Origin: Bacteroidota bacterium
GTDB lineage: Bacteria > Bacteroidota > Bacteroidia > Flavobacteriales > Flavobacteriaceae
Assembly: GCA_947460615.1 (NCBI GenBank)
Contig: CANHHG010000009.1
Location: 1-51,307 of the forward strand
DNA length: 51,307 bases
Reading direction: 5' to 3'
Positions 26,241 through 35,971 of the stretch are shown here, piece by piece; the stretch's first letter is position 1; each line of letters begins with the position of its first letter. The notes beneath the pieces are model-generated. The model was given only the letters and a program-made list of their open reading frames with translations, was not told the DNA's origin and made no database searches. The position numbers were made by a program, and so were the translations under genes.

Positions 26241-28658
26241 ATGAAAAGATTAGAAAGAATTTATCCCCATGCTTTTGCTATCATTGGTTTTATAATAATT
26301 TCCCTTATCTATTTTTATCCTGTACTTCAAGGGAAGAAAATCGCTCAATCTGATATCGCTCAGTATACCGGAATGGCAAAAGAGCAAATTGACTTCCGAA
26401 ACATTGAAAATGCGGAACCTTACTGGACCAATTCTGCCTTCGGAGGAATGCCAACCTATCAATTAGGTGCAAATTATCCACATGAATATATTAATAAAAT
26501 AGATAGTGCGCTGCGTATTTTACCTCGTCCTGCCGATTATTTATTACTTTATTTCCTAGGGTTTTATGTACTTTTATTAGTCTTGAAAGCCGATCCTTTG
26601 AAAGCTTTTTTCGGTGCACTTGCTTTTGGTTTTTCTACCTATTTAATTATTATTTTGGGTGTTGGACATAATTCAAAAGCCCACGCAATTGCTTATATGC
26701 CTTTGGTTGTAGCCGGAATACTTTTGGTTTTTCAACGTAAATTTATAATTGGAGGATTGTTGACGATGTTTGCATCAGCATTGGAATTGAATGCCAATCA
26801 CCCTCAAATGACCTATTATTTGCTGTTTTTAATATTAATAATAACCTTTTTTTACACTTATAATTTTATTAAAGAAAAAGAATATAAATCCTTGTTTACT
26901 GTCTTTGGAATTTTTGCAATTGCAGGGATTTTAGCCATCGGTGCCAATGCGACTAGTTTATTGGCTACAGCCGAATATACAAAATACAGTACCAGAGGTA
27001 AAAGTGAATTGACATTTAGCCCAGACGGATCAAAAAACTCCTCTGATAATGGCATGACCCGTGATTATATTACCGAATACAGTTACGGAATTGCAGAAAG
27101 TTTTAATTTAATTTCTCCGAGAATTTTTGGTGGTTCTAATGGAGAAAATATAGGAACAAATACCAATATGTATGAATTCTTAATTGGGAAAAGCGTTCCA
27201 GAAGAGCAAGCCAAAGAGTTCGTTTCAAGTATGCCTGCTTATTGGGGAGACCAACCCATTGTTGCCGCTCCAGCCTATATTGGTGCAGTTGTTTTCTTTC
27301 TTTGCTTGATTGCATTATTTTTAGACAAACGCAAAATAAAATATGTTTTTGTTACAGGTGCTGTAGTTTCGCTACTACTTTCTTGGGGTAAGAATTTCCC
27401 AATATTAACCGATTTCTTTATTGATACAATCCCATTGTATAACAAGTTTAGAGCAGTTTCATCCATTCAAGTTATTTTAGAATTGTGTATTCCGGCTCTT
27501 GCAATTATGGGATTACAATCATTTTTTAAAGAAGAAAAGACCCAACAATTAAAAGGATTGTATCTTTCAGGGGGTGTATTTGTTGGAATTATCGCTTTTT
27601 TAATTGCAATCAAAAGTCAATTTGGTTTTTCAGGCGGAAGTGATGCTTATTACCTTCAAAATTATGGACCTGAGTTTATTAATGCTTTGAAAGAAGACAG
27701 AAAGAGCCTTTATTCAGCTGATTTATTGCGTTCTGGTTTCTTAGTTTTATTGACTTTTGGATTGCTTTGGGTTTTTATTAAAAATAAAATTTCTAAATCG
27801 ACAGCCATTATTTTAGTGGGTATCATCATGATTTCTGATTTGTTTTTTATAGATAAAAATTATGTTAATGCTAAGAGTTTTGTTTCTCCTAGTGAAGTAG
27901 ATGTTCCGTTCCAGCCTACTGCTTCAGATTTAGAGATTCTTCGTGATACGTCTCATTATCGAGTTTTTGAAGTAAATGGAAATATGTCAAGTTCTAGAGC
28001 TTCCTATTTTCATCAATCTATAGGTGGTTATAGCGCTGTAAAACCCCGAAGAATGCAACAGTTATTCGACTATCAAATTGCCAAAAATAATATGGAAGTT
28101 TTGAATTTGTTGAATGCAAAATATATCATTCAAACGGATAAAGAAGGCAAAGAATTCCCAACCTACAATCCGAATTACAATGGGAATGCTTGGTTTGTTC
28201 AAAAGGTAAAATTCGTAAATTCTTCGGATGAAGAAATGAAATCTTTGGATAAATTAGATTCTAAAAATGAGGCAGTTGTGAACCAGAAAGAATTTGACAC
28301 ACTACTTAAAACGAACTCATTTGTTAAAGATTCTTTATCTACTATAAAGTTAATTAGTTACAAGCCAAATCATTTGAAATATACTTCTAATAACCCAAAT
28401 CCTGGTTTGGCGGTTTTTTCCGAAATGTATTATGCGGAGGGCTGGAATGCAACTATTGACGGGAAAACGGCTTTTCATTTCAGAGCGGATTATGCACTTC
28501 GAGCGATGGAAATTCCTCCAGGTAATCATAATATTGAATTCAAGTTTGAGCCTCAAGTGGTGAAAACGGGAAGTAACATCGCTTTAATTAGCTTTATATT
28601 GATGATTTTGTTGTTGGGTGGAGCGATTTATTTAGAGCAAAAGAAGGCGAATCAATAA
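26241..28658 (+). CDS. YfhO family multi-pass membrane protein
   Basis: An 805-residue inner-membrane protein of the YfhO family, relatives of GT-C glycosyltransferases. An N-terminal helix is followed by a large outside loop with YPVLQGKKIAQSDIAQYTGM and EPYWTNSAFGGMPTYQ, where an Asp-containing loop sits in the GT-C position. About ten more TM helices follow to residue ~530. A beta-rich extracytoplasmic domain (about 550-780) ends in a last helix (IALISFILMILLLGGAIYL). It probably transfers a sugar from a polyprenyl donor to an envelope polymer; the Bacillus homologue is linked to lipoteichoic acid glycosylation. It is 12 nt ahead of a glycosyltransferase gene, which supports a glycan role. 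Confidence 0.9.
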   Translation: MKRLERIYPHAFAIIGFIIISLIYFYPVLQGKKIAQSDIAQYTGMAKEQIDFRNIENAEPYWTNSAFGGMPTYQLGANYPHEYINKIDSALRILPRPADYLLLYFLGFYVLLLVLKADPLKAFFGALAFGFSTYLIIILGVGHNSKAHAIAYMPLVVAGILLVFQRKFIIGGLLTMFASALELNANHPQMTYYLLFLILIITFFYTYNFIKEKEYKSLFTVFGIFAIAGILAIGANATSLLATAEYTKYSTRGKSELTFSPDGSKNSSDNGMTRDYITEYSYGIAESFNLISPRIFGGSNGENIGTNTNMYEFLIGKSVPEEQAKEFVSSMPAYWGDQPIVAAPAYIGAVVFFLCLIALFLDKRKIKYVFVTGAVVSLLLSWGKNFPILTDFFIDTIPLYNKFRAVSSIQVILELCIPALAIMGLQSFFKEEKTQQLKGLYLSGGVFVGIIAFLIAIKSQFGFSGGSDAYYLQNYGPEFINALKEDRKSLYSADLLRSGFLVLLTFGLLWVFIKNKISKSTAIILVGIIMISDLFFIDKNYVNAKSFVSPSEVDVPFQPTASDLEILRDTSHYRVFEVNGNMSSSRASYFHQSIGGYSAVKPRRMQQLFDYQIAKNNMEVLNLLNAKYIIQTDKEGKEFPTYNPNYNGNAWFVQKVKFVNSSDEEMKSLDKLDSKNEAVVNQKEFDTLLKTNSFVKDSLSTIKLISYKPNHLKYTSNNPNPGLAVFSEMYYAEGWNATIDGKTAFHFRADYALRAMEIPPGNHNIEFKFEPQVVKTGSNIALISFILMILLLGGAIYLEQKKANQ

Positions 28659-28670
28659 ACGATTAAGCAA

Positions 28671-29969
28671 TTGGATAATAATAAAATATTAATCATCACT
28701 TACTATTGGCCACCAGCAGGAGGGCCAGGGGTTCAGCGTTGGTTAAAATTTGTGAAATACCTACCGGATTTTGGTTTTGAGCCAATAGTATACCTACCAG
28801 AAAATCCATCCTATCCAATAATTGATGAAAACTTACTTTCGGAGGTTTCTAATCAATTGGTTATTTTAAGGAATAAAATTGTAGAACCTTATCAATGGGC
28901 TTCTTATTTATCAAAAAATAAAACTACAAAAATCAGTTCTGGAATTATTCCTAATGTAAAAAAGCAAACGATTTTAGATCAATTGTTACTTTGGATACGA
29001 GGTAATATTTTCATTCCAGATGCAAGGGTAATGTGGGTAAAACCATCCGTTAAATATTTAGAAAAATATATTTCTGAAAACGGAATTACTACAATTATTA
29101 CTTCAGGACCACCACATAGTTTGCATTTAATTGGATTAGAATTAAAACAAAAATTAAACGTTAGGTGGGTAGCTGATTTTCGTGATCCTTGGACTACAAT
29201 TGGATACCATAAAGCACTGAAACTATCCGAATTTGCTTCAAATAAGCACAAAAAACTAGAATTTAAAGTGTTGAATACTGCCGATTTGATTTTAGTTACT
29301 AGTCCCTCAACAAGAGCGGAATTCAAAATGTTAACTTCCAAGCCCATTGAAGTTATTACTAATGGGTATGATGAGGAAAAAATAGGCAATCAATTATTGG
29401 ATAAGAAATTTACGTTGGCTCACATTGGTTCCTTTTTATCTGAAAGAAACCCAAGAATTTTATGGGAGAGTATTTCAGAATTAATAAGAGAAAATCCATT
29501 GTTTGCTTCTCATTTCCAACTAAAGTTGATTGGCGCTGTGAGTCAAGAAGTTTTAGATTCAATCGCTTTATTTCAATTGCAAAATTACGTACTTAATTTA
29601 GGATATGTATCTCATGATGAAGCTATTATTCATCAAAAAAAGTCTCAAGTTTTATTATTAATTGAAATTAATTCTGAAGATACCAAAAGTATAATACCTG
29701 GAAAATTATTCGAATATATGGTTTCGGAGCGACCTATAATAGGTGTTGGCCCAAAAGGATGTGACTTTGCTGAAATAATAATTGATACAAATACAGGAGT
29801 TTTTACTGATTATTCTGAAAAAGAAAAGTTAAAGAATTATATTGCCAATTACTTTAGTTTGTTTTTGGAAGGGAATTTAAAATCGTCCGCAGTAGGATTA
29901 CAAAAATATTCAAGAAGAAATTTGACCGAAAAACTAGCCAGTTTATTAAATAGAAAAATGGATAACTAG
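28671..29969 (+). CDS. GT4-type glycosyltransferase
   Basis: A 432-residue GT-B fold enzyme. The N-terminal domain opens with KILIITYYWPPAGGPGVQRW, typical for Bacteroidetes GT4 proteins, and continues with TSGPPHSLHLIG and VADFRDPWT. The C-terminal domain has LAHIGSFLSERNPRIL and the donor-binding stretch IIPGKLFEYMVSERPIIGV with the Glu of the E-x7-E region. No ATG is available: the only usable start in frame with this N-terminus is TTG at 28671, 12 nt after the yfhO stop, which fits translational coupling. The sugar is unknown. Confidence 0.9.
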   Translation: MDNNKILIITYYWPPAGGPGVQRWLKFVKYLPDFGFEPIVYLPENPSYPIIDENLLSEVSNQLVILRNKIVEPYQWASYLSKNKTTKISSGIIPNVKKQTILDQLLLWIRGNIFIPDARVMWVKPSVKYLEKYISENGITTIITSGPPHSLHLIGLELKQKLNVRWVADFRDPWTTIGYHKALKLSEFASNKHKKLEFKVLNTADLILVTSPSTRAEFKMLTSKPIEVITNGYDEEKIGNQLLDKKFTLAHIGSFLSERNPRILWESISELIRENPLFASHFQLKLIGAVSQEVLDSIALFQLQNYVLNLGYVSHDEAIIHQKKSQVLLLIEINSEDTKSIIPGKLFEYMVSERPIIGVGPKGCDFAEIIIDTNTGVFTDYSEKEKLKNYIANYFSLFLEGNLKSSAVGLQKYSRRNLTEKLASLLNRKMDN

Positions 29970-29983
29970 CTAGTTTTTTAATA
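29963..29983 (+). terminator. weak terminator after the glycosyltransferase gene
   Basis: The palindrome ACTAGCTAGT directly at the stop codon is followed by six T. The stem is short, so this is tentative. Confidence 0.35.
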
Positions 29984-30026
29984 ATAATATTAATTATATT
30001 CGTTTCAAATATTTGTTTTTAAAGTC

Positions 30027-31217
30027 ATGAAAAATACCTCTCTGTTTTTTGTTTTATTTTTTTTAGTTTCATTTTCTCCGCAATCAATAAATTCTCAAGT
30101 CTTTAATGCCAATTATGCAGCTGTTGTAAACCAATGTTCAAGTACAAATATTCTAAATAATTTAACTGAGTATGAAGCCTTAGGAGTAAAGAGGAGAGGA
30201 ACGGTTGCCTTAGATAATACACTGACTTGGTTAAAAAATAAATATTTAAGTTATGGATATACAGCAAGTCAGATAATGGAAGATTCTTATACCTATACTG
30301 GTTCTTCGGCTGTTTGTAAAAATCTTGTAGTCACCAAAATCGGTACAGTTTATCCAAATACTTTTATTATTATTGATGGACATTATGACTCAATTAATGG
30401 AACTGGCACCAATGATAATGGTAGTGGATTGGTTTGTATTTTAGAAGTTGCAAGATTGCTGCGAAATATTCCAACACAATATTCAATTAAGTTTATCAAT
30501 TTTAGCGGAGAAGAGGATGGATTGTATGGAAGTCAACATTTTGTTTCCGCTGTAGTAAATGCCACCACTCCCAAAATGAATATCAAATTAGTTTTTAATC
30601 TTGATGAAGTAGGAGGTGTAGCTGGCATGGTTAATAATACCATTACTTGCGAAAGAGACCTATCATCTCCAACTTCTAATAACGCAGCTTCAGCGGCAGT
30701 GACCAATGAATTAATTACTTGTGTTGGATTATATTCACCATTAAACACCTTTTTAGATCGTGCTTATGCTTCAGATTATATGTCATTCCAAAGCAATAAT
30801 GAAGTCATTACTGGTTTTTTTGAAAGGAATGAAACTACCCATAAACATACTCCAACAGATTTTTTAGTTAACATGGATCCTACCTATAATTATAATGTTG
30901 CTAAAGCTGCTATAGGTGCAATGTTGCATTTTTCAGTTGTTGATACGTCATTGACTAACGAAGAGTTTGAAGCAAGTTTCCAAGGATGTATTTTTCCAAA
31001 TCCGGCAAACGATACACTTTATATAAATTGTGGAAAATTAGATAGAAATTACACCTTTACATTAATTGATCTGCAAGGTAAAATTATATTAAAAAAAGTA
31101 TTTGAAATGGCAAACCAAACGGAATCAATTTCAATAACTGAAACTTCAAAAGGTATTTATTTGGCAGTAATTGAATCTGCAGGAAATAAATACACTAAGA
31201 AAGTAATTATTGACTAG
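30027..31217 (+). CDS. M28 family zinc aminopeptidase, T9SS-secreted
   Basis: A 396-residue extracellular metallopeptidase, probably releasing N-terminal amino acids. After a signal peptide (to about residue 23), the M28 domain (60-300) keeps the full two-zinc set: H119 and D121 (IIDGHYDS), D130 (GTNDNGSG), E162/E163 (FSGEEDGLYGS), D193 (FNLDEVGG) and a late His in THKHTPTDF. A T9SS type A sorting domain follows (about 320-396: IFPNPANDTLYI, GIYLAVIESAG). The stop codon abuts the stop of the convergent esterase gene with no base between them. Confidence 0.92.
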   Translation: MKNTSLFFVLFFLVSFSPQSINSQVFNANYAAVVNQCSSTNILNNLTEYEALGVKRRGTVALDNTLTWLKNKYLSYGYTASQIMEDSYTYTGSSAVCKNLVVTKIGTVYPNTFIIIDGHYDSINGTGTNDNGSGLVCILEVARLLRNIPTQYSIKFINFSGEEDGLYGSQHFVSAVVNATTPKMNIKLVFNLDEVGGVAGMVNNTITCERDLSSPTSNNAASAAVTNELITCVGLYSPLNTFLDRAYASDYMSFQSNNEVITGFFERNETTHKHTPTDFLVNMDPTYNYNVAKAAIGAMLHFSVVDTSLTNEEFEASFQGCIFPNPANDTLYINCGKLDRNYTFTLIDLQGKIILKKVFEMANQTESISITETSKGIYLAVIESAGNKYTKKVIID

Positions 31218-32720
31218 TTAGTTTTTAATTATTTTACCAATGTCGATGTTATGATCGTTATTCAACTTGATAAAATACAATCCTCTTGCTAAATCGGAGA
31301 TGTCAATTGTAAATTCCTTACAATTTTGAATTAAGTTTTCTCGAATGATTTTTTGAGAGCAATCCAATATCTGGTATTTTATTTCCAAATTTGTATTTGA
31401 TAATGAAATAGTTACATTATTTTGACTTGGATTTGGATACAGTTTAAATAATGAGTTAGAATTATCAGCTAAACCCATTGTGTTCAGAGTGATATTTCTG
31501 TTTATTTCATCCCAACTTTTATTTGAATTCTCCACATATAAACTAACTGTGTAGTTTCCTGTAGTTGCATATGAATGTGTTGGACTTTGCAAATTACTAG
31601 TTGTACCATCCCCAAAATCCCAAAACCATGTGGTTGCACCAATACTTGTATCGGTAAAATTTACAGTTAATCCATTTATTAAAGATGTATAATTGGCTGT
31701 AGGTTTGTGTTGTTTCCACAAAAATGAAGTCGATTTATCCAATACAATAGGCCAATAGGAATTCCCACCCATACCGTTGCTCCAAGAACCATTTGAAACA
31801 CCATAAAACTCATGACCAACTCCAGCAACAAAATAAGTTTCATTATTGGTAAAATTCAAAGAATTTAATTTTCCTTTTATTGGGTTACTTCCATCTGCTG
31901 TTGGTAAAGCTGAATATCCAAAAGGACTTCCAGTATTGAATGAAACAGTTGAATCAACCTCTCCATGTACTAAAAATACAGGAGTATTATTATTAGAAGT
32001 AATCAAATTGGTGCTTTGAATTCCTCCCCAAAGTGAAATAACAGCATCTGGTTTTCCATTAAAAGATAGGTTAGTGCCAATATCCAAACCGCCTAAATCA
32101 GGTGCTATATGAGAAAATGGAGGCGTAATATTAGTATATTGAACTACGCCGGTTTCTGTAGGTTTTTCTGAAATTTGATCTAAATAAATACTATGTAAAG
32201 CGATAAAAGCACCAGCGCTACTTCCCACAAAGTAAACTTTATTTGGGTCAATTCCGTAGGTTGAAGCATTAGCTCTAAAATATCTAACGGCAGTTCTCCC
32301 ATCTTGCAATCCTCTATAAACAGCTCTAGTTGAATGCATTGCGATATTACTTGTTGCGTTAAATCCCAGTCTGTAGTCTATTGTAGCAGTTACATAACCT
32401 TTCTTTGCAAAATAATCGCAAAAAGCCATCATGTCATCTACATTTTTACTTCCAGAGAAAAAACCACCTGGATGAGCAAAAATAATAACGGGTCTATTAT
32501 TAAAGGTATCCCCCGTTGGGGTGTAGACATCCATTTTTAAATTTAGCGGGGTTGTGCTGGATTCCACAGTTCCAAATCCATCTACAGTAGGGGAAGTTCC
32601 ATATATTACATTTTGTGTAATTGTTGAGGCTGGAAACAGGGTACTGGTGTATCGATATCGTTGTGAAAATCCCAAAAAGGGGATGATTAGTATAATTAAT
32701 AAAAAGTTATTTAGTTTCAT
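31218..32720 (-). CDS. secreted esterase/lipase with PKD domain and T9SS signal
   Basis: A 500-residue extracellular alpha/beta hydrolase of the carboxylesterase / BD-FAE type. It has a signal peptide, an HPGG oxyanion motif (IIFAHPGGFFSGSK), the nucleophile GSSAGAF (S168), an acidic VHGEVDSTV and GVGHEFYG as the His. A PKD domain (about 345-420, with WFWDFGDGTTSNLQSPTHSY) and a T9SS type A sorting domain (about 425-500, LYPNPSQNNVTI, GLYFIKL) follow. The substrate could be an acetylated or feruloylated polysaccharide or a lipid. Its promoter overlaps a perfect inverted repeat. Confidence 0.9.
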   Translation of the reverse strand: MKLNNFLLIILIIPFLGFSQRYRYTSTLFPASTITQNVIYGTSPTVDGFGTVESSTTPLNLKMDVYTPTGDTFNNRPVIIFAHPGGFFSGSKNVDDMMAFCDYFAKKGYVTATIDYRLGFNATSNIAMHSTRAVYRGLQDGRTAVRYFRANASTYGIDPNKVYFVGSSAGAFIALHSIYLDQISEKPTETGVVQYTNITPPFSHIAPDLGGLDIGTNLSFNGKPDAVISLWGGIQSTNLITSNNNTPVFLVHGEVDSTVSFNTGSPFGYSALPTADGSNPIKGKLNSLNFTNNETYFVAGVGHEFYGVSNGSWSNGMGGNSYWPIVLDKSTSFLWKQHKPTANYTSLINGLTVNFTDTSIGATTWFWDFGDGTTSNLQSPTHSYATTGNYTVSLYVENSNKSWDEINRNITLNTMGLADNSNSLFKLYPNPSQNNVTISLSNTNLEIKYQILDCSQKIIRENLIQNCKEFTIDISDLARGLYFIKLNNDHNIDIGKIIKN

Positions 32721-32769
32721 TTGATTCCTATTTAGGGAATCAAATATACTAAATTTTCAAAATTTGCAA
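32720..32769 (-). promoter_or_regulatory. esterase promoter with overlapping 9-bp inverted repeat
   Basis: On the minus strand TTG (32769-32767), 18 nt and TATATTTG (32748-32741) form a full promoter. TTTGATTCC (32720-32728) and GGAATCAAA (32736-32744) are a perfect inverted repeat with a 7-nt spacer. It covers part of the -7 box and the likely transcription start, the place of a repressor operator or of a leader hairpin next to the ATG. Confidence 0.6.
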
Positions 32770-32772
32770 TTG

Positions 32773-35562
32773 CTATAATTTATCTTTCAGGTATTTAGCA
32801 GTAATTGATTCTTTGTTTTTTACAATTTCTTCTGGAGTTCCAACTGCTAAAATGCGACCCCCTAATTCTCCACCTTCAGGCCCTAGATCAATGATGTGGT
32901 CGGCACATTTTATCAAATCTAAATTGTGCTCAATAACTATGATAGAATGGCCTTTTTCAATTAAGGCATCGAAAGAGGTGAGTAATTTTTTTATATCATG
33001 AAAATGCAAACCTGTGGTAGGCTCATCGAAAACAAATAACGCTTTGTCTTTGGTACTTCCTTTTACAAGAAATGAGGCTAATTTAATACGTTGCGCCTCT
33101 CCACCTGAGAGGGTAGATGAAGATTGGCCTAATTGAACATATCCTAGACCTACATCTTGAAGCGGTTGTAATTTTTGAACAATCTTAGACATATTGGTTT
33201 TCTTGAAAAATTCTAAAGAATCGTCAACGGTCATGGTTAAGATGTGGTCAATATTTTTACCTTCAAAAGTAACTTCAAGTACTTCCTTTTTAAATCTTTT
33301 TCCTTTACAAGTTTCACAAGGCAGTTGAACATCTGCCATAAATACCATCTCTACATTTATTGCGCCTTCTCCTTTGCAGGTTTCACATCGTCCTCCATCA
33401 ACATTAAATGAAAAATGTTTGGGTTGATAACCTCGTATTTTTGATAATTTTTCTTTGGCAAATAAATCTCTGATATCATCATAGGCTTTTATGTAAGTCA
33501 CTGGATTAGATCTTGAACTTCTTCCAATAGGGTTTTGATCGACATATTCAATGTGTCTAATTTTGTGATAATACCCTTGCATATCGGAAAATTGACCTGC
33601 TTTATCTCCAACTCCATCTAATTTTTTTTGCATTGCAGGAAAGAGAATTTTCTTCACTAAAGTACTTTTTCCGCTTCCAGAAACACCCGTAATTACGGTA
33701 AGTACTTCAAGTGGGAATTTTACAGTTACATTTTGCAAATTATTTTCTCGTGCACCTATAATTTCTATGTAAGAAGACCATTTCCTTCTGGTTTTAGGCA
33801 CTTCAATTTTTAAATTACCATTTAAATAGTTGGCTGTTAAAGTGTTTTCCTTGAGAATTTCCTCAAATGTTCCTTGGGCTACCAATTCCCCTCCATGAGT
33901 TCCAGCTTCAGGTCCAATATCAATGATCATATCGGCAGCTTTCATGATGTCTTCATCGTGCTCTACAATAATAACGGTGTTGCCTAGATCTCTAAGTGAA
34001 AGTAATACTTTGATCAATCTTTCGGTATCTTTTGGATGCAATCCAATGCTTGGTTCATCTAAAATATACATCGATCCAACTAAGCTACTTCCTAAGGAAG
34101 TCGCTAAATTGATTCGCTGTGATTCCCCACCGGAGAGTGAGGCAGAATTTCTATTTAATGTTAAATAATCGAGACCTACATCTACTAAAAACTTCAATCT
34201 GCTATTGATTTCAACCAATAATCGTTTGGCTACTTTTTGATCAAATTCAGATATTTCTAATGCTTCAAAAAAGGCAACTAATTTCTTTATTGATATTTGA
34301 ACCAAATCAGATACCGTTTTTTCACCAATTTTAATATAAGATGCTTCAATTCTAAGTCGATTTCCTTTACAACTTTGGCATTTTGTTTTTCCGCGATACC
34401 TAGAAAGCATCACACGATTTTGAATTTTGTAATTTTTTTCTTCTAATTCTTTAAAGAAGTTATTTAATCCAGTAAAGTAAGAGTTTCCCTCCCATATTAA
34501 TGCTTTGTCTTTTTCCGATAGTTCGAAATAAGGTTTATGAATTGGAAAATCAAATTTGTAAGCATTGTTTACCAACTCATCTCTGTACCAACTCATGCTT
34601 TCCCCGCGCCAAGCGAAAATAGCGTTTTCATAGATTGAAAGAGCAGTATTAGGAATTACCAATTCTTCGTCAATTCCAATTACACTTCCGTAACCTTCAC
34701 ATACTGGGCAGGCTCCATAGGGGTTGTTAAAACTAAACAAGTGCACATTGGGTTCTAAAAATGAAATCCCGTCTAATTCAAAATTGTTACTATACTTGAT
34801 TCTCTTATTACTGGACACTTCTTGTAAATAACAAATTCCTTTACCTTCATAAAATGCAGTTTGAACTGCATCAGCTAGACGATTGTAAAAATCTTCATCG
34901 TCTTGAATCACAATTCGGTCAATTATTAGTAGTACTTCCTTTTTAGCTAGTGATTTGGTTTCCATTTGATCCAATCGAACCATTTCATTATCAACTAATA
35001 TTCTTGAAAATCCTATTTTTAATAGCGCAGATAATTTATCTTCTAATTTTCTACCTTTTTCTAAATGAATTGGTGCTAGAAGTATCCATTTACTATCAAT
35101 CTCAAGAGTTTTAATCTCATTAATTACATCAGTTACAGAATCTCGTTTAACTTCTTTACCAGAAATAGGAGAGTAGGTTTTGCCAATTCGAGCATACAAT
35201 AACTTCAAATAATCGTATATTTCTGTTGAGGTTCCCACTGTGGAACGAGCATTGGTAGTATTTACCTTTTGTTCAATTGCAATTGCTGGAGCAATACCTT
35301 TTATATATTCAACTTTCGGTTTGTCTAATCGTCCTAAAAATTGACGTGCATAGGAAGACAAACTTTCCACATACCTACGTTGACCTTCAGCATATAAAGT
35401 ATCAAATGCCAAACTTGATTTCCCAGATCCAGATAAACCTGTAATTACTACTAATTTGTTTCGCGGAATAGCGACATCGAGATTTTTCAGGTTGTGTACC
35501 TGAGCCCCTTTAATAATAATATTTTTCTTAGGTTCTAGATTTGTAATGTCTGTTTTAATCAT
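32773..35562 (-). CDS. uvrA: excinuclease ABC subunit A
   Basis: The damage-recognition ATPase of nucleotide excision repair, loading UvrB on distorted DNA. It has two ABC modules: Walker A GLSGSGKSSLAF and GVSGSGKSTLVKK, signatures LSGGESQRINLA and LSGGEAQRIKLA, and Walker B regions MYILDEPSIGLHP and FVFDEPTTGLHF. The zinc modules CPVCEG...CQSCKG and CETCKGEG...CETCKGKR are present. The frame is open from a TTG at 35583 (936 codons). The -7 box TATCTTTG at 35588-35581 contains that TTG, so the ATG at 35562 (929 residues) is the better start. uvrA stands alone. Confidence 0.96.
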   Translation of the reverse strand: MIKTDITNLEPKKNIIIKGAQVHNLKNLDVAIPRNKLVVITGLSGSGKSSLAFDTLYAEGQRRYVESLSSYARQFLGRLDKPKVEYIKGIAPAIAIEQKVNTTNARSTVGTSTEIYDYLKLLYARIGKTYSPISGKEVKRDSVTDVINEIKTLEIDSKWILLAPIHLEKGRKLEDKLSALLKIGFSRILVDNEMVRLDQMETKSLAKKEVLLIIDRIVIQDDEDFYNRLADAVQTAFYEGKGICYLQEVSSNKRIKYSNNFELDGISFLEPNVHLFSFNNPYGACPVCEGYGSVIGIDEELVIPNTALSIYENAIFAWRGESMSWYRDELVNNAYKFDFPIHKPYFELSEKDKALIWEGNSYFTGLNNFFKELEEKNYKIQNRVMLSRYRGKTKCQSCKGNRLRIEASYIKIGEKTVSDLVQISIKKLVAFFEALEISEFDQKVAKRLLVEINSRLKFLVDVGLDYLTLNRNSASLSGGESQRINLATSLGSSLVGSMYILDEPSIGLHPKDTERLIKVLLSLRDLGNTVIIVEHDEDIMKAADMIIDIGPEAGTHGGELVAQGTFEEILKENTLTANYLNGNLKIEVPKTRRKWSSYIEIIGARENNLQNVTVKFPLEVLTVITGVSGSGKSTLVKKILFPAMQKKLDGVGDKAGQFSDMQGYYHKIRHIEYVDQNPIGRSSRSNPVTYIKAYDDIRDLFAKEKLSKIRGYQPKHFSFNVDGGRCETCKGEGAINVEMVFMADVQLPCETCKGKRFKKEVLEVTFEGKNIDHILTMTVDDSLEFFKKTNMSKIVQKLQPLQDVGLGYVQLGQSSSTLSGGEAQRIKLASFLVKGSTKDKALFVFDEPTTGLHFHDIKKLLTSFDALIEKGHSIIVIEHNLDLIKCADHIIDLGPEGGELGGRILAVGTPEEIVKNKESITAKYLKDKL

Positions 35563-35971
35563 GTCTAATTTTAAAGATTGCAAAGATAATTAATTATAAC
35601 TCATAAACTTCTAACAAAAGTTAAACTGTTAATTCGTTAGTATTTTAGGTTACTTTTTATTGAAATTGTAAAATACTATTAGTATTATTAAATTATTCAT
35701 TTTTATTGATTTTGCTTTTTTTATTTATTTTTTTTACTTCTATTGCATTAAAATTTTACGAAAACGTAATAGTAAAACTTTACATTACCTCAACATACTA
35801 TTAATTTAAGGTCGTTTAAATTGATGTGTATTTCGATTTAAACCCTTGTAAATAATGAATTTAAAACATATTTTAATTTATTTTAATTTGTATAGTTTTT
35901 ATATAGTAGTATTTAATTCTTCAGGTAGATAAGTATATTAAATTTGGATATTAACTTTTTAAACCATAAAC
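35563..35971. other. 409-nt intergenic region at the left border of the glucan locus
   Basis: It holds the divergent uvrA promoter and the long leader of the T9SS binding protein. Two inverted repeats are visible: GTAAT-A-GTAAA-AC-TTTAC-ATTAC (35766-35788), and GTTTAAAT (35814-35821) with ATTTAAAC (35836-35843), whose centres are 22 bp apart. No RNA gene or credible small ORF was found, and no canonical TAnnTTTG box directs the plus strand. Confidence 0.5.
35581..35588 (-). promoter_or_regulatory. -7 element of uvrA
   Basis: TATCTTTG on the minus strand. Its last three bases are the upstream TTG codon, which excludes that codon as translation start if this promoter is used. A TTTTG 26 nt upstream is a poor -33 candidate. 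Confidence 0.5.

Noticed and set aside
35563..35583. Seven extra N-terminal residues of UvrA from a TTG start
   Set aside because: The TTG is the end of the TATCTTTG promoter box, so it should not be in the mRNA; the ATG at 35562 follows at a suitable distance.
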